From: Clavelina lepadiformis
Lineage: Eukaryota > Chordata > Ascidiacea > Aplousobranchia > Clavelinidae
Direction of reading: 5' to 3'
Assembly (NCBI RefSeq): GCF_947623445.1
Contig: NC_135247.1
Location: forward strand, 2,172,501-2,236,500
Length of the DNA stretch: 64,000 nt
Under the pieces are notes generated by a model. The model made no database searches and was not told the DNA's origin. It saw only the letters and a list, made by a program, of their open reading frames with translations. The position numbers were made by a program, and so were the translations under genes. Positions within the stretch are counted from its first letter, which is position 1. Each line of letters starts with the position of its first letter. Shown in pieces: positions 11,177 to 22,645 of the stretch.

Positions 11177-14100
11177 AAGACTGGATTTAAGGGCAATAAA
11201 AAGTTTTTTCCATTCTGTCAATATTTTTTCTATTTTGCGCTTAAAGCGTTCCATTTTTGCATTTCTTTCATCAACTATTCATCAATAAAACCAAAACACC
11301 AAACCGGTCAGTGTAATGACGCAAAACGCGAAGTTGAACAAACGCAAAGCACACAAACATTAATCAAGAGCTTTCTAAACAATGCACACTAATTTTTTGG
11401 CGCAGTCAGAATGCGTCAAAGGTCCTATTCTCTTGCCTTGTCTAAGTGTCGGCAGTGACACAGGCAGGGCGTTGTATCTTGGGCAAACAGGACCTGCCTG
11501 AAGTCGCGCTCTTGGACTTCCGCTCGGAGGCGCACTTCTCCTGGCTCTGCTGTCCGTTTCGCACAGTTTTGTCGGGCAGCGAAAGAACGTTTGGCACTGC
11601 AAGTAGTTCACTATGTGTGTTCAGTTTCTCACCTTGTAGGTTGTTGTTTAGGGGTTTTTATTCTCGGAATGAGTAAGCGTGAAATTGTTGTCAAGCTCTG
11701 CGGTAACTTGCTGCACTGAATTTAACAGTTTACGTTGCGTTTCCGAAATATTTGCTGAGATTTACCCAAATCGGATCGTGGTTTGCCAATTTTTTAGCAA
11801 TTGCCCAATGTCGAATAAAAATATCTACGGAAATCGCTGTAGATGCTGCAGGCCTGCAGCGTACTTTGGTCTCCCTCAAATTACACAGAGGTTTAAAACT
11901 AACCTTACCGATGCCTACGCCGGCCTTTCGTGGCGTGTGCCCGAACCTTGTTGTCTTCACCATCCCACGAAAAGCGGCAGGTACTTCTTGTGGCCACTGG
12001 TAACACGTGCGCTGCACGGTGTTGTGGGTGTAATTCACTTCCTGCTGATGTCTTCGTATCGGCACTGATGAATGTTCGGTTCGGTTTAAAGACGTTTGTC
12101 AACCGCCATGTTTTGTACGGTATATTGAGAAACTAGCGGTAAGAGACGTCCTACGTCGTACAAGGTATTTTCTGTCGCCTGTTTTTGTGGTAAATCTTAC
12201 CTCTTGGGTCAGCCGGGGTCATGTATTTAGCCATTTCTTTGGTATCGTGCTGGCAGGAGAAATTGGTCGATCCTGTGCAATATACAGAGAGTTGAAACAG
12301 TCGGCTTAATAAATTATCACGAAACTATGCTGCATTTTGCATATATTTGTGTGCACGGACGATTCGGCGATGATTTGTTCTTCCTCGCCAATCTTAAACA
12401 GGAAATAACTCAACGGCACCAACTGTCCGATACGTGTGCCTTGTATGATAAAATTTATTCTCGACTCAGATCGAAAAGATTAAAAGAGTTAATGAAATAA
12501 TCAAGAATTTAGAAATCTTTCTTACTTAAATGAGGAAGGGTTTCATGACACCGCAGCACAGGCAGCAATTGGTTGGGGTTCCAGATTCCAAACACCTTTG
12601 TGAAGCCAATTTTTAAACATGGGTTTTTCTGAGCAACTTACTAAAACATTACTGGTATTTATTGGTTAATATTATATTGTTAGGTTAGTAATTCTGTTAA
12701 TCCTACCTGATTCAGTCTGTTATAGGGACTTTGATAAACAAGGCCTACTGGCTGAGGATTTTGTCTTCTTGTCGGAGAATCCAATCTAGTTAATTCCCCC
12801 CTTTCAGCTTCTGTTGTAGCGCCAAGTATTCGATTCTTCAAGCCGTAATCATACAGCGTAATAGTTCGCGGCAGTTTGCTTCGTTTAGTAAATACGTTTG
12901 CCATCGTTCTAAATTTTCTGTACAGTCGAAAGTAGGCTATATTCGATTTTTTTGAAATAATTCGAGTTTAAAAATTGATCTACAAACTTCTGGGTATGCC
13001 CATCTAACCTTATATACTGAACTGCGGTAGAACCAAATTATAGACTAAACGCCTGTTCGCTGCTGGAATTCCTTTGTGTGCGTTACCAGGGCCTTTAACA
13101 ACGTGAAAACACGCCCATACATGAACTCGGCGATTAACGTGTCGAAATAAAACATCCAAAACCGCTGGTTGGGTTGCTATAAACTTAGTACATTTTTCTC
13201 TAAGTAATTTTGTGTCCTTACCTTAGTTTTTGATGCGTTTTCTTTTCTTGGGGTTCATATCTGCGCCGTTTTTGTTGGTTAAGTTCAATTAATTTTTTGA
13301 GTTTGTTTACTTTGATGATAATGTCGTAACCATACCTATAGTGATGTAATACTTGATAATTATGACATAGACTAGATCACTAGAGGATGGATATGTGCAA
13401 ATATTTACCTCGCTTTAAAATTAAATTCATTTTTCTATTTCCCTTTAAATGGCAGATGACATTGTGACGTGACATAAACGTTTGTCAAGATGTTAAGATA
13501 GTTTCTACAGAGCAATTAAAGGATAATTTGAAGAGAAAAACTTTTTCTTTGCGATTGCACCTCGTTAATAGTTCGGCGGTGAATAAAATCTCCGCATTCT
13601 CAGAGAGAGAAGTGAAATTCGTAAATATTTCACCAGAGCTCCAACCACGCTTTGATTCATTTCATCCCAAATAGTTTTGGGTTTCCAAATTTTTGAGGCT
13701 CCAAGCTTGTAACATCTCGTTGCCTTGGCATTTTTGTGTAAACCCAGTCTTAGTGACCTGGTTCAATTATGTTTCAGTATTTTACCTAAATTCATTACAT
13801 GTTAAGAATAAAAAGACAAAAATCCACGCTTTGTATAGAGTGGACTATAGAGGTAACCGTAACACGTTAAAGGTACCCCTTGAGTAGAAAGGCTTTGGTT
13901 TGATATTACGGCGGCCCGCCTGCTACGTATAAAGCGGTGCAGCAAATAGACTTACAGAATCATGGAATGTAGCGGTATAGGCTACACTTGCGGTTAAATT
14001 TTCCAAACACATCTTCAAATCTATAAAGAGCTTTTGATATTTGATGCCGATGAGGAAGCCAAGCAGTGACGTAACCTTCCTTTTATTGTCTTCACATTGC

Positions 14101-14600
14101 CGCGTATATTTCCCGGTTTGTCTGGAAGAAATAGATTGATGGTCTATCTGAGATAAGCAGCAACGTGTTAATAACTTGCATGACTTTAAAAAAGCCTTGG
14201 ATATTTTATAAACTGAAAAAATTTGATTTTGCTGTCCGAAAACATGAAAATATTTTGTTTAGTCAGTTAAATTTTCTCATATTGCTATAGGTGACGTCGC
14301 ATTGCTGGTTGCATGTGCAGTTATGTAAAATCCGTTGGTCAGAATAGTCCATGTTCAGTTGCAGTGATAATGGTCGTTCAGTTTGGCAGCAGACAACGTT
14401 GATTTAGGCATCTCTTTACCAGTTCTGTTGGTGAGCTGCAAGGCACAGTTTTGTCAAGTTTTAACTAGTTTCTACACAATTCGTCGAAATGCAGACAATA
14501 GAGCATTTATTGATTTTTAAATAATTTTTTAAAGTGACAAATCTATTTCGCTTGAATGTTACAGCAGGCTAAGTTTCAAAACATATAACAATAAAGCAAA
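11177..14600. other. mostly unassigned interval
   Basis: About 3.4 kb between GTPBP6 and the Cys-rich membrane protein gene. The stretch 11440-12100 is richer in GC than its surroundings and open in several frames on both strands, but none resembles a known protein. One possible minus-strand exon (12707-12904) is listed separately. No RNA gene recognised. Confidence 0.4.
12707..12904 (-). CDS. possible first coding exon of an unknown gene
   Basis: An ATG-started minus-strand frame of 66 codons ends at CAG|GTAGGA, a good donor. The peptide starts MANVFTKRSKLPRTITLYDY and has a natural composition. A possible next exon lies at about 12617-12529 on the same strand; it starts after a CAG acceptor, reads NPCLKIGFTKVFGIWNP and ends at a GTAAGA donor. 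I do not recognise the protein and cannot follow it further. It could be chance. Confidence 0.3.
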
Positions 14601-17293
14601 ATGAAAAAATCGCTTCACGTCATCAAGATTCTATTTATGATGTGGCTGTTTTCAAACAAAGTTCTTGTAAGTATGTGTTTATATACAGCATTGGGACATT
14701 AAGACTATACCCCACGACACCACCACGATGACAAGCAACAAATTTTATCGTTTCAACATGCATTTGCTGTCAGGTTATCCGTTTGGAAACTATTTTCAAT
14801 AAACCGTCCTTGATTGTTTCAGGCCGACTCGGAATGCATGGAATTAAGTAGCGGTGTGAAACGTCAAGTCCAATGCACCGGTGAGACAATCGTTTTCTTT
14901 TGTTATTTTGAGCATTTTTACGAAATCTGTAACATTTCAAACTTCCCCTCAGGTCTAGCCCCGTTCTGCTGTGCCACCGGCTGCTGCCAAACCAAAGACA
15001 ACCCTTTGTTGAACCAATGGTGTAAGTTGAATTCCTGCTACTGACATTCCACTCATTCTTCTTCTCCGCCTGATATGTACAGAACCACCTTATAATTTTG
15101 CAAAGCGAATGCTCCTGCCTGTCTTGTTTTTTTCGGCACTCTATAAAAATGTCCCTCTGCTTACGCAATAGTTCTTCTGTGTTTGCAAGTGCATGTGTAA
15201 CAAAAGCGATTTTGCTTGCATGCGCCTGTTTTGGTCAGCAGGGATCGCGATCGCATCGATGTTCGTTATCTTCCCGGTTGTGCTCATGGGATGGTGCTTC
15301 CCCGGTTCTTTGTGCTGTCTTCTTCCCTGTTGCTGTGTGGACGCACACGACGGCGAGAGCACTGTTCTTCTCGGATCTTCGTCTTCTTCTTCGAGCGAGA
15401 GCGGCGAAGTTCATGTTTCAATCGACGAGACCTCCTCAAGTGACTCTTACTAAACTTCGGACTTGGTTTCAATGCAGATCTTTAAGTTTTATCATGATTC
15501 TGCGCATCCGTTTGTGCCAAATGCTCGCTTATCGCTGCTAATATAAAAGATCCTGCTTAATTATTGTTTCTGCTTGGGCATGCTCGCAGTGTTTGTTGAC
15601 TTAGGCCTAGATAATATACTGTTATTGCGCAGCATTGTTGGATTGATGATAATAATAACAACACAGCAATTAACGGCTGCTGGTTTATGCTTGGAATGCC
15701 GTTGTTTGTTGCTTTGCACAGAACTCGTTGATTGTCAAACACAGTTGGTTTTATTTTAATTGCTGATTGCAAACCACCAAGAGACGCTCAAAGAAAATCC
15801 GTATAGAAGTGATTAATAGAAGAAGTTGAACAATTGAAGATAATGGTTGCAAGATATTATTTTATCGTTAAAAGGGTCACTTGTATTTTCTACATTTTCA
15901 CCTCCTACTGTAAATATTTAGGGCTATGGCTTTCTGTTTCATGTGGATTTATGCTCCTTGTCACCGTCGTCGCTCTCCTAACCTGCAAGATCCATCGCTC
16001 CCGGAAGTGCTCGTGTTGCTCAACAGCGCCCCATAGCGAAACTGATCCGTTGCTTCTGGGTGCGACCATGACGTCAGCGTCATCTACAACGTCGCCATCA
16101 CCATCGATTGTCCGTCGACTTCAGCAGTTTCGGGACAAAATAAAAAACATTGAAGAAGAAGGAGCAAAAGATAATGACGATATCATGGAGAACAAACCAG
16201 GTGCTCACTTATACAGTCAGAGCTTTGTAAAGATCCCAGTTGCGCATCGTAGCCTCCTACTTTGGCTGGGATCACGTTCTATAAGTCGTTCAGTTTCAAG
16301 AAAATAATTTACTTCACCCCCGTATAAATGAATTAAATTTACTCGGCCCATTTGTCGAATGTCGCATCATATTTAACACAGTTTTATTACCAACACACTT
16401 TTGATTCCGATTGAATCCGTAAATTCTCTTCCTTGCATCTACCCACAGATTATCCAAATTCAAAACCATGCTGCAGAGATGCGGTGCACTCCTTTATAAG
16501 AAGAGTAACGGTCAGTTATGAATGCGCTCCAACGACATCTAGAGGCGAAGATCGAGCATCTTTACTTGAAACATTAAATTTGAAAAGGTATCACGTCAAT
16601 AAAGTCGCATCAAATCGAAAAGTTATACTTAATGATTTAAACCTATAACTTATGGAAGTTTTGCCTCTTCGCTTTGCGTTGTGTTGCTGTAACTCGGTAT
16701 GCGCTTCTTCCCATTGATCTTATTGTTAATGCTTTGCTATTTCTTTTCTTTGTATTACCAGCAAAGATGAAGACGTACTAACAAGTCAGAATACAGTTCA
16801 ACTTGACGACTTCGATTCGAACAAAATGCCTTTTGAAAGCAGCGGAAACTTGGCGCCAATTTGTGAGGGACACGATGCCGACAATCAAAGTTTCATCACC
16901 GAAATGGATTTCGCTTACGGTAGATGGCGCCCCCCTGCCAATTTCGTCTATTCTCGAACCTCCACCGTCTTCACTGACGCTTCTTGCGAATCCGAAGTGG
17001 AGCTTATTAGGGCGCTAAGTTTGACGGATCTTAATGAGGAAAATGAGGACAACTACCTGGGATTCGAAAGTGCGGAAAGCAGTGAGTCTAACGCCTCGGA
17101 AAAACTTTCCTACTACCCAGAAGGTGACCCAAGCCAGGCCAATGGCACTAACGGACTCTTTGACGAGCGCCTATGCGTACCCTCGTCACCTAGTGGTGAC
17201 CGGAACGAGTTGAAACCAAGCGATACTTATACGGTCTGTCAGCGAGACTTCTCCATCGCGTACAAATATGACGCAAAGCCTAAGAAAAATTGA
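14601..17293 (+). CDS. Cys-rich single-pass membrane protein, long isoform
   Basis: Six exons join in phase: 14601-14666, 14823-14880, 14953-15021, 15922-16200, 16449-16587 and 16762-17293, giving 380 residues. Exon 1 encodes a signal peptide (MKKSLHVIKILFMMWLF). Exons 2-3 form a tiny Cys-rich ectodomain with the pattern C-x13-C-x5-CC-x3-CC (FCCATGCC). Exon 4 encodes a transmembrane helix starting WLWLSVSCGFML, then a Cys-rich juxtamembrane stretch and a dileucine-type motif (ETDPLLLG). The remaining roughly 300 residues are a Ser/Asp/Glu-rich cytoplasmic tail without a domain I recognise. The layout resembles small CC-type membrane proteins (Shisa-like, WBP1/VOPP1-like), but I see no PPxY motif, so I do not assign a family. 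An AATAAA lies shortly after the stop, near 17360. Exon 4 has an apparent alternative partner at 15242. Confidence 0.72.
15242..15453 (+). CDS. alternative terminal exon (short isoform) of the Cys-rich membrane protein
   Basis: This exon follows a CAG acceptor in the same phase as the long-isoform exon at 15922 and likewise starts with GG, completing a Trp codon. It encodes a transmembrane helix (WIAIASMFVIFPVVLMGW), a Cys-rich juxtamembrane stretch (CCLLPCCC), a dileucine-type motif (ESTVLLG), a poly-Ser acidic tail and its own stop. Joined to exons 1-3 it gives a 134-residue protein. The order W, TM helix, Cys cluster, H, E-x3-LLG, Ser-rich matches the 15922 exon, which suggests a tandem exon duplication with mutually exclusive use. 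No transcript evidence is available to me. Confidence 0.62.
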
Positions 17294-20200
17294 TCGTTTC
17301 TGGGTCAAGCTCGATTGCTTGGAAGGCGTGATGATGGTGATGCGCTCCGGGGAATCCCAAAATAAATCTTAGAATTAGAAGAGATTTCCTGTTTGTTTGT
17401 TTATTTTGTTGTGATAACTATGGACGTATCGATGATTTCAATTGTTTCCAGTCGGAGATTCTGTGTCGTTTTTAATATTTTTCGACAAACGTCGAAAAGT
17501 TTGTGGCCATTCGTTGGCAAAACTTCGACGATGTTTTGTTTGTTAGAGTGAACATCCAGTTGACGTCATGTCGCTTGCTGTCATTCATTAATATAACAAT
17601 AACACATATAGGCAATTACATTAACCAGAGTAGTACTGCCCCGTATGAGGGAACCGGATTTGTTACGCTCTTCCTCGCCAGCGACACCACTGGCAAGATT
17701 ATTATCATTAAAGAAATATGAGTCTATAATCCACGGGGTCGTGGAAACATTTTTGCCGCGTTGCGCAATCGTTGTGATGTACTCAAGCAAGACATTAACG
17801 ACGACTGCTTTTGTTCCGTGACTTTGGCGAACAGTTTCAAATTCGCAGTAGACCACATAAAAGGTAACATAAAAAATAAAATATGCTTCTGTTAAAAAAT
17901 GCACATCGACAAGCCGGGTTTCAAGCAGTGAGGAAGCATCATCGAGATTAAGTCGTGCAAAAAAATTTGTAAATCCGAAGATAAAGATTTCGATAAAGGC
18001 AATCATACCAGTAGCTATTGATTTGTCACATTTATGAATTTTTTTTAACCCAAAACTAATTTTGAATCACGACGTACCCTAGATTACCGCTTATTGTACC
18101 TCGTCAAAATGTACGCGATAACTGTTAATTGAGAAAGCCATTAAGCAAATAGGAACTGTTTTTGTAAATCATTCAACAGCAACCATGAACCTAGTGAAAT
18201 GGTCAACTATAACCACTAAAAGCCAGGAAACGTTGAAAAGCAAACTATAAACACAAAACGGTTAATCTTGCTAAAGATCGATGGTTGAAAATGACAATCG
18301 AATACGGAAATTTGAGATTCTTAAGGTATTTCGTATTAAGTTTATGAATGCGCTAAATTTGTCCAAAATAAATTAATTAAACCATTCTCTGGAAGCTAAT
18401 TTCCGATTTGCATTAGGTTTATTGACTCGGTTTTAATTCATCAATTTTTCAGGCGCCGATTTTTACTGGCCGTCTTGATCTAAAGATGGTTGCCAAGGAA
18501 ACGACTGAAAATTATTGCCTGATATCAAGCAATAGCGATTTTGACCTTTATTCCTAACTCTCCGCTATAAAAGCCTTAATAAAAGGACCATGTCATAACA
18601 ACTAAAGGTTATGCTTTTTGAATGTTGATGGTTGCTTTAGCTTCTGCGGTAAAACAAACAAAACAATTTACATTTAAATTTCGTTTGCGGCTTGGAATTT
18701 GACAAAATTTAATCTACGCTCGTAGTTGTTACAAAGCTACCTGCTTTCAATGAATTTTTCACGGCTATCTTATTATAGTGGTCAAATGTATGCTATAATC
18801 TAAAATCAGTTTAGTGAAAACATTGTGGAAATAATACGTCATTTGGCAAATCGCTGTTAAAGGTTGTCGGGAAATTTATCACCACATCGCCCGGTTTACG
18901 TTCTTCAGAGAATTTGTTTTACAATTTTCCCACCAGCTGCCGCTTTAATTTAGTGGATAGTCAAATCCCTTTCCGCATCCCAAGGACGCATTGAACATCT
19001 AATACAGCATTATAAAGATATGTTTAGTTCTTAACATGACTTGTAGACGGGTTTAGCGTAGGGTAAGGCCCATTAATTGGCGTCTCTAAGGCTCAAATCA
19101 CTAAATAATCTAATTTAGAGAGCGCACGGTCGAGGTTGATCCCAGACAAGAAATAGAATGTTAGTTGCATGAAATCAAAACTACCCCACTAGACAGTCTG
19201 TTTAACTCTCAAAAGTCTAGGCTAGGCTACAGGTGTGCTTAGCATCCATGAGTAGCCTAAGGTTTTAGACCGTAAAAGCTGAGCTATTGCAATTCGAAAG
19301 TGGCAGCTGTACGTGGCCTTTACATCTCCGTTACAAGGCGGAACTCTAAACAAAAAAACCTTTCCACGAAAGGTTGATAGGTTGTTAAGAAGTTGTAGCT
19401 TGTACATGTGCTGAGAATCTAGTCTCGATTGTTCTTTAATCTTGGATTTTTAACTGGCGTAAAATTACAACGTTTATTCATGAAAATTTTTGTAACTGGT
19501 AAAAATACTTGGGCATAGCATCCGGTATATCGTGAGTTTCCGTATCACTTTATAGCGTCCTGGTGATCTATTCTGTAGTTGAATGCGTCATACAAATGTT
19601 CTCGATTATATCGCCGTTATGTTGCGTTTGCTTCATCAGGTCTGACGTAAAAGAAAACAATGTTTTCATTTCTGACTGCTGTAGTTGGTTCCAGCATTTT
19701 AGCATTCCAAGGTATTTTAGCTTCTGCGCTAAAGATTTCGTGCGAATCCGGAAGTTAATGGTAGCAAGGCATATAACTTACGAGGGCCATAAACTTAAAC
19801 GCAGTATCAAGTTGAGCGGGTATGAAAAAGGAAAAGAAACAGGTTAATTAGTACTCATGATTAAAGGTGTGTTTTGGAAGATCTCGACTATTCAAACTAA
19901 ATATGCTTACGTGGTAAAAAGTGAAGGCCTGAAATTAAATTAGCTGTGACATGTATGCGTGAGCATAAATCTAAAAACACTTGATAGTTGTTATAGTTAC
20001 AGTAAGTGAGACCCATTCAAGCGTGAAATGTAAACGTGAAAGTAAACGAATGAGAAGAATATAAACAAAGCAATAATTTTGTCCATGAGACATTTATTTA
20101 CTTAAAAATTTTTTAATCGGATTAATTCTTAAATTATTCAAAAACGAAGAGCCTAACTGCGTAAATGGATACCACTTTGGTGTAGGTGATAGACTATTTC

Positions 20201-22645
20201 AATTTCAATTTGGTAAAACAACTGTGACATCCAGACACCTCTGAAATATGCCTTTCACAGGATTGACCCATACTTGGTCCTTTCACCGTTGCCGTCTTTT
20301 CAGCATGATTTGGATTACCCGGCATACTGTGGTACTTTTGGAATATTTATTATGAAATTGATAGAGGCTTTTTTAAGACCAACATTAGGCCAGCCACGGG
20401 TTAGAGTCAAGTATCACAAGAACAAAACAAATTCAGTATCTTGTTGTTTTTTGTTGTCATTCCTTTGCTACAGCCAGAGCGCCGGAACGCTGTAAGGCGA
20501 CAAGGGCATTTTTCATACTTTTGTTCTCATTCTGGGTAAATGTTTTTCAAGGTCATTGCAGTTTGGTTTAAGTAGATTGCCTTGGTTACATATACCGTAT
20601 ACGTCATCGTCTGTGATCAAATGCAATGCAAAAATATGACTTGCTTTATCGATGAATTCTTTCTTTTGATATGAAAAGATTTTCTTTCTTATCTTTTATG
20701 CCATATACTGACGCAACTACCTTCAGTCAACAGACGACATTAACGAAGAAAAGAGCAAGGGATCATCTCTACTTTGCACTCGTGCGAAGGTAATTACCCG
20801 CAAAATTGGCAAACGCTTTGTAAGCCATGATGGGCAAACACAAGCTGTCGACTTGCTACCACATTTTTTAGCTGATTTTCGTGGTTTCGAAAGCAGTCAA
20901 ATGGATCTTCAAAAAACGAAAGCCAAATTGAATTGGCTTTGCGGACGTAAATCGTTGAAATTTTACGGATCGCCGGCCCTCAATTAGATCCCTACGCTTC
21001 ATGCTGTCGCGCTAAGTAGGTAACACGTGACGTGACATGGTGCTTGTAGATGTGGCACCGCGATAACTGATACTGTGTTTCTGTTGGAGTTTATCAATCT
21101 TTAATGGATGCAAAGGCATTAAATATGAACTGACAGGAAAAGAGTCTTAAGCAGCTTCATTAAGAGGAAAAAGTTATAAAAAGATTTTGCACGGAATGTT
21201 TCGTGATGAAACTTCCGCAGTCAGCAAAGGACAATACCTCCAAGATAGTTCTTAAAATGTCAGCTCACTTGCCTGCTGTAATCGTAACAAAAGTATTGAC
21301 TATTAGGTCGAGAACTTCCGTAACTAAGCGGTAGAAACAATGGCAGTTACAGTAGAGATACGATTGTCGTATTCACTTTGAGACAGCAGCGTGTCTTTTC
21401 ACAAGTTTATCTGACTAGTTCTATAGAAAAACATCGGCATAAAACAATTGTGATGTCAAATCGGAAGGAGAAAATCTTAATGTTTGGTCTTGTTAGAGCA
21501 AATGCGTCAAGAGAGCTATAGCAATCGGCACTAGACAAAGCATGAAAGCGTTTCGAAGGCAGCCCTATCACCGTTCCACACAATAATTATCCTAATAACC
21601 CGGGCATTATGCATTCAGTAGCCTACTATCAAGTGACACCAGGGTACGTCTGAATCCAATTGTTTCTAGTGTAAGGTTTCCCGCTTCAGCTGAACTGAAT
21701 GGTATTCAGGTCGGTCGTATGTTACGGTTACCCAAAACAAGGCATATATAATCAATTGTTTTAGCGCGCTGTGCTATGAAATCATTACATCAAACAGTGG
21801 TTTGCTAGAGGTAGGCCCTTCGAGCTTATGTGTGTTATAAACGACTCGTGAGGATTGCTACGACTGTAGCTTGACAGTAACGTGAACGTTGCATAAACGC
21901 TTGAAAAGCAGTAGAAATGTTTCACGGTCAAGGGGTTGATGATGTATTTTGCAGTGTTTCGTGTGACGTGTTTACTCACTTGATGACCGTTAACCTCTCT
22001 AGTTGTTGTGCAAACTTTCACGAGTTATTTTTGTTGCGCTTGACCGGAATCCAATGAAGGCAAGGTCGGGCGGTGAAGCTGCATTCTGCGACCCTGTGAG
22101 ACCGGTTTAAACAAATTTCCGATTGATAGTTGAATAAACTACGATGGCACGGTAGAATAACAGCGAAATGATCTATTACGCACATACCAACGCTGAAACA
22201 ATTTGTCAAGTTCAGGAATGCTCACCCATCTCAAAGAACTGAAAAATACATCTTAAAGAACTGGATGGGAAAGATTTATGACGTAGTACGTAGTAGTATC
22301 AACTAACAATCGAACATGATGTAGGGTGCATTTTTACTTGCGACCCGAAGGGTCAAAACGAGCGAAACGAGTTCCAAAAATTTTGTTTTATTCCATTTCG
22401 TAAGAGACAGCATAGTTAAAATCAGCATTTTGCGAAAATTGCGATGTTTTCAGTTATTAGATGAGATTAAGTTACTTTTATGTTGTATAACATAGGATGT
22501 GAATTATGGGAAGCGAAGGAATAAGGAAAAGGAAACCCAGAATACTTTCTAACGACGACCTAAGCACTTGCAGGCATCGGCCAATAAAATCGCGTTACGT
22601 CATCGCTTAACAGATTATCTTAACGTTTGTTTCAGATACTTAAGC
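17294..22645. other. long interval without a recognised gene
   Basis: About 5.3 kb of AT-rich DNA. A minus-strand open frame at 17581-18006 is long for chance (141 codons), but it has no recognisable domain and no spliced partners I can find. The end near 22570-22645 contains AG acceptors just before the GPCR start and probably holds its 5' UTR exons. Confidence 0.4.

Noticed and set aside
17581-18006. 141-codon minus-strand open frame
   Set aside because: No recognisable domain, no splice partners, AT-rich composition typical of chance frames; left unassigned.
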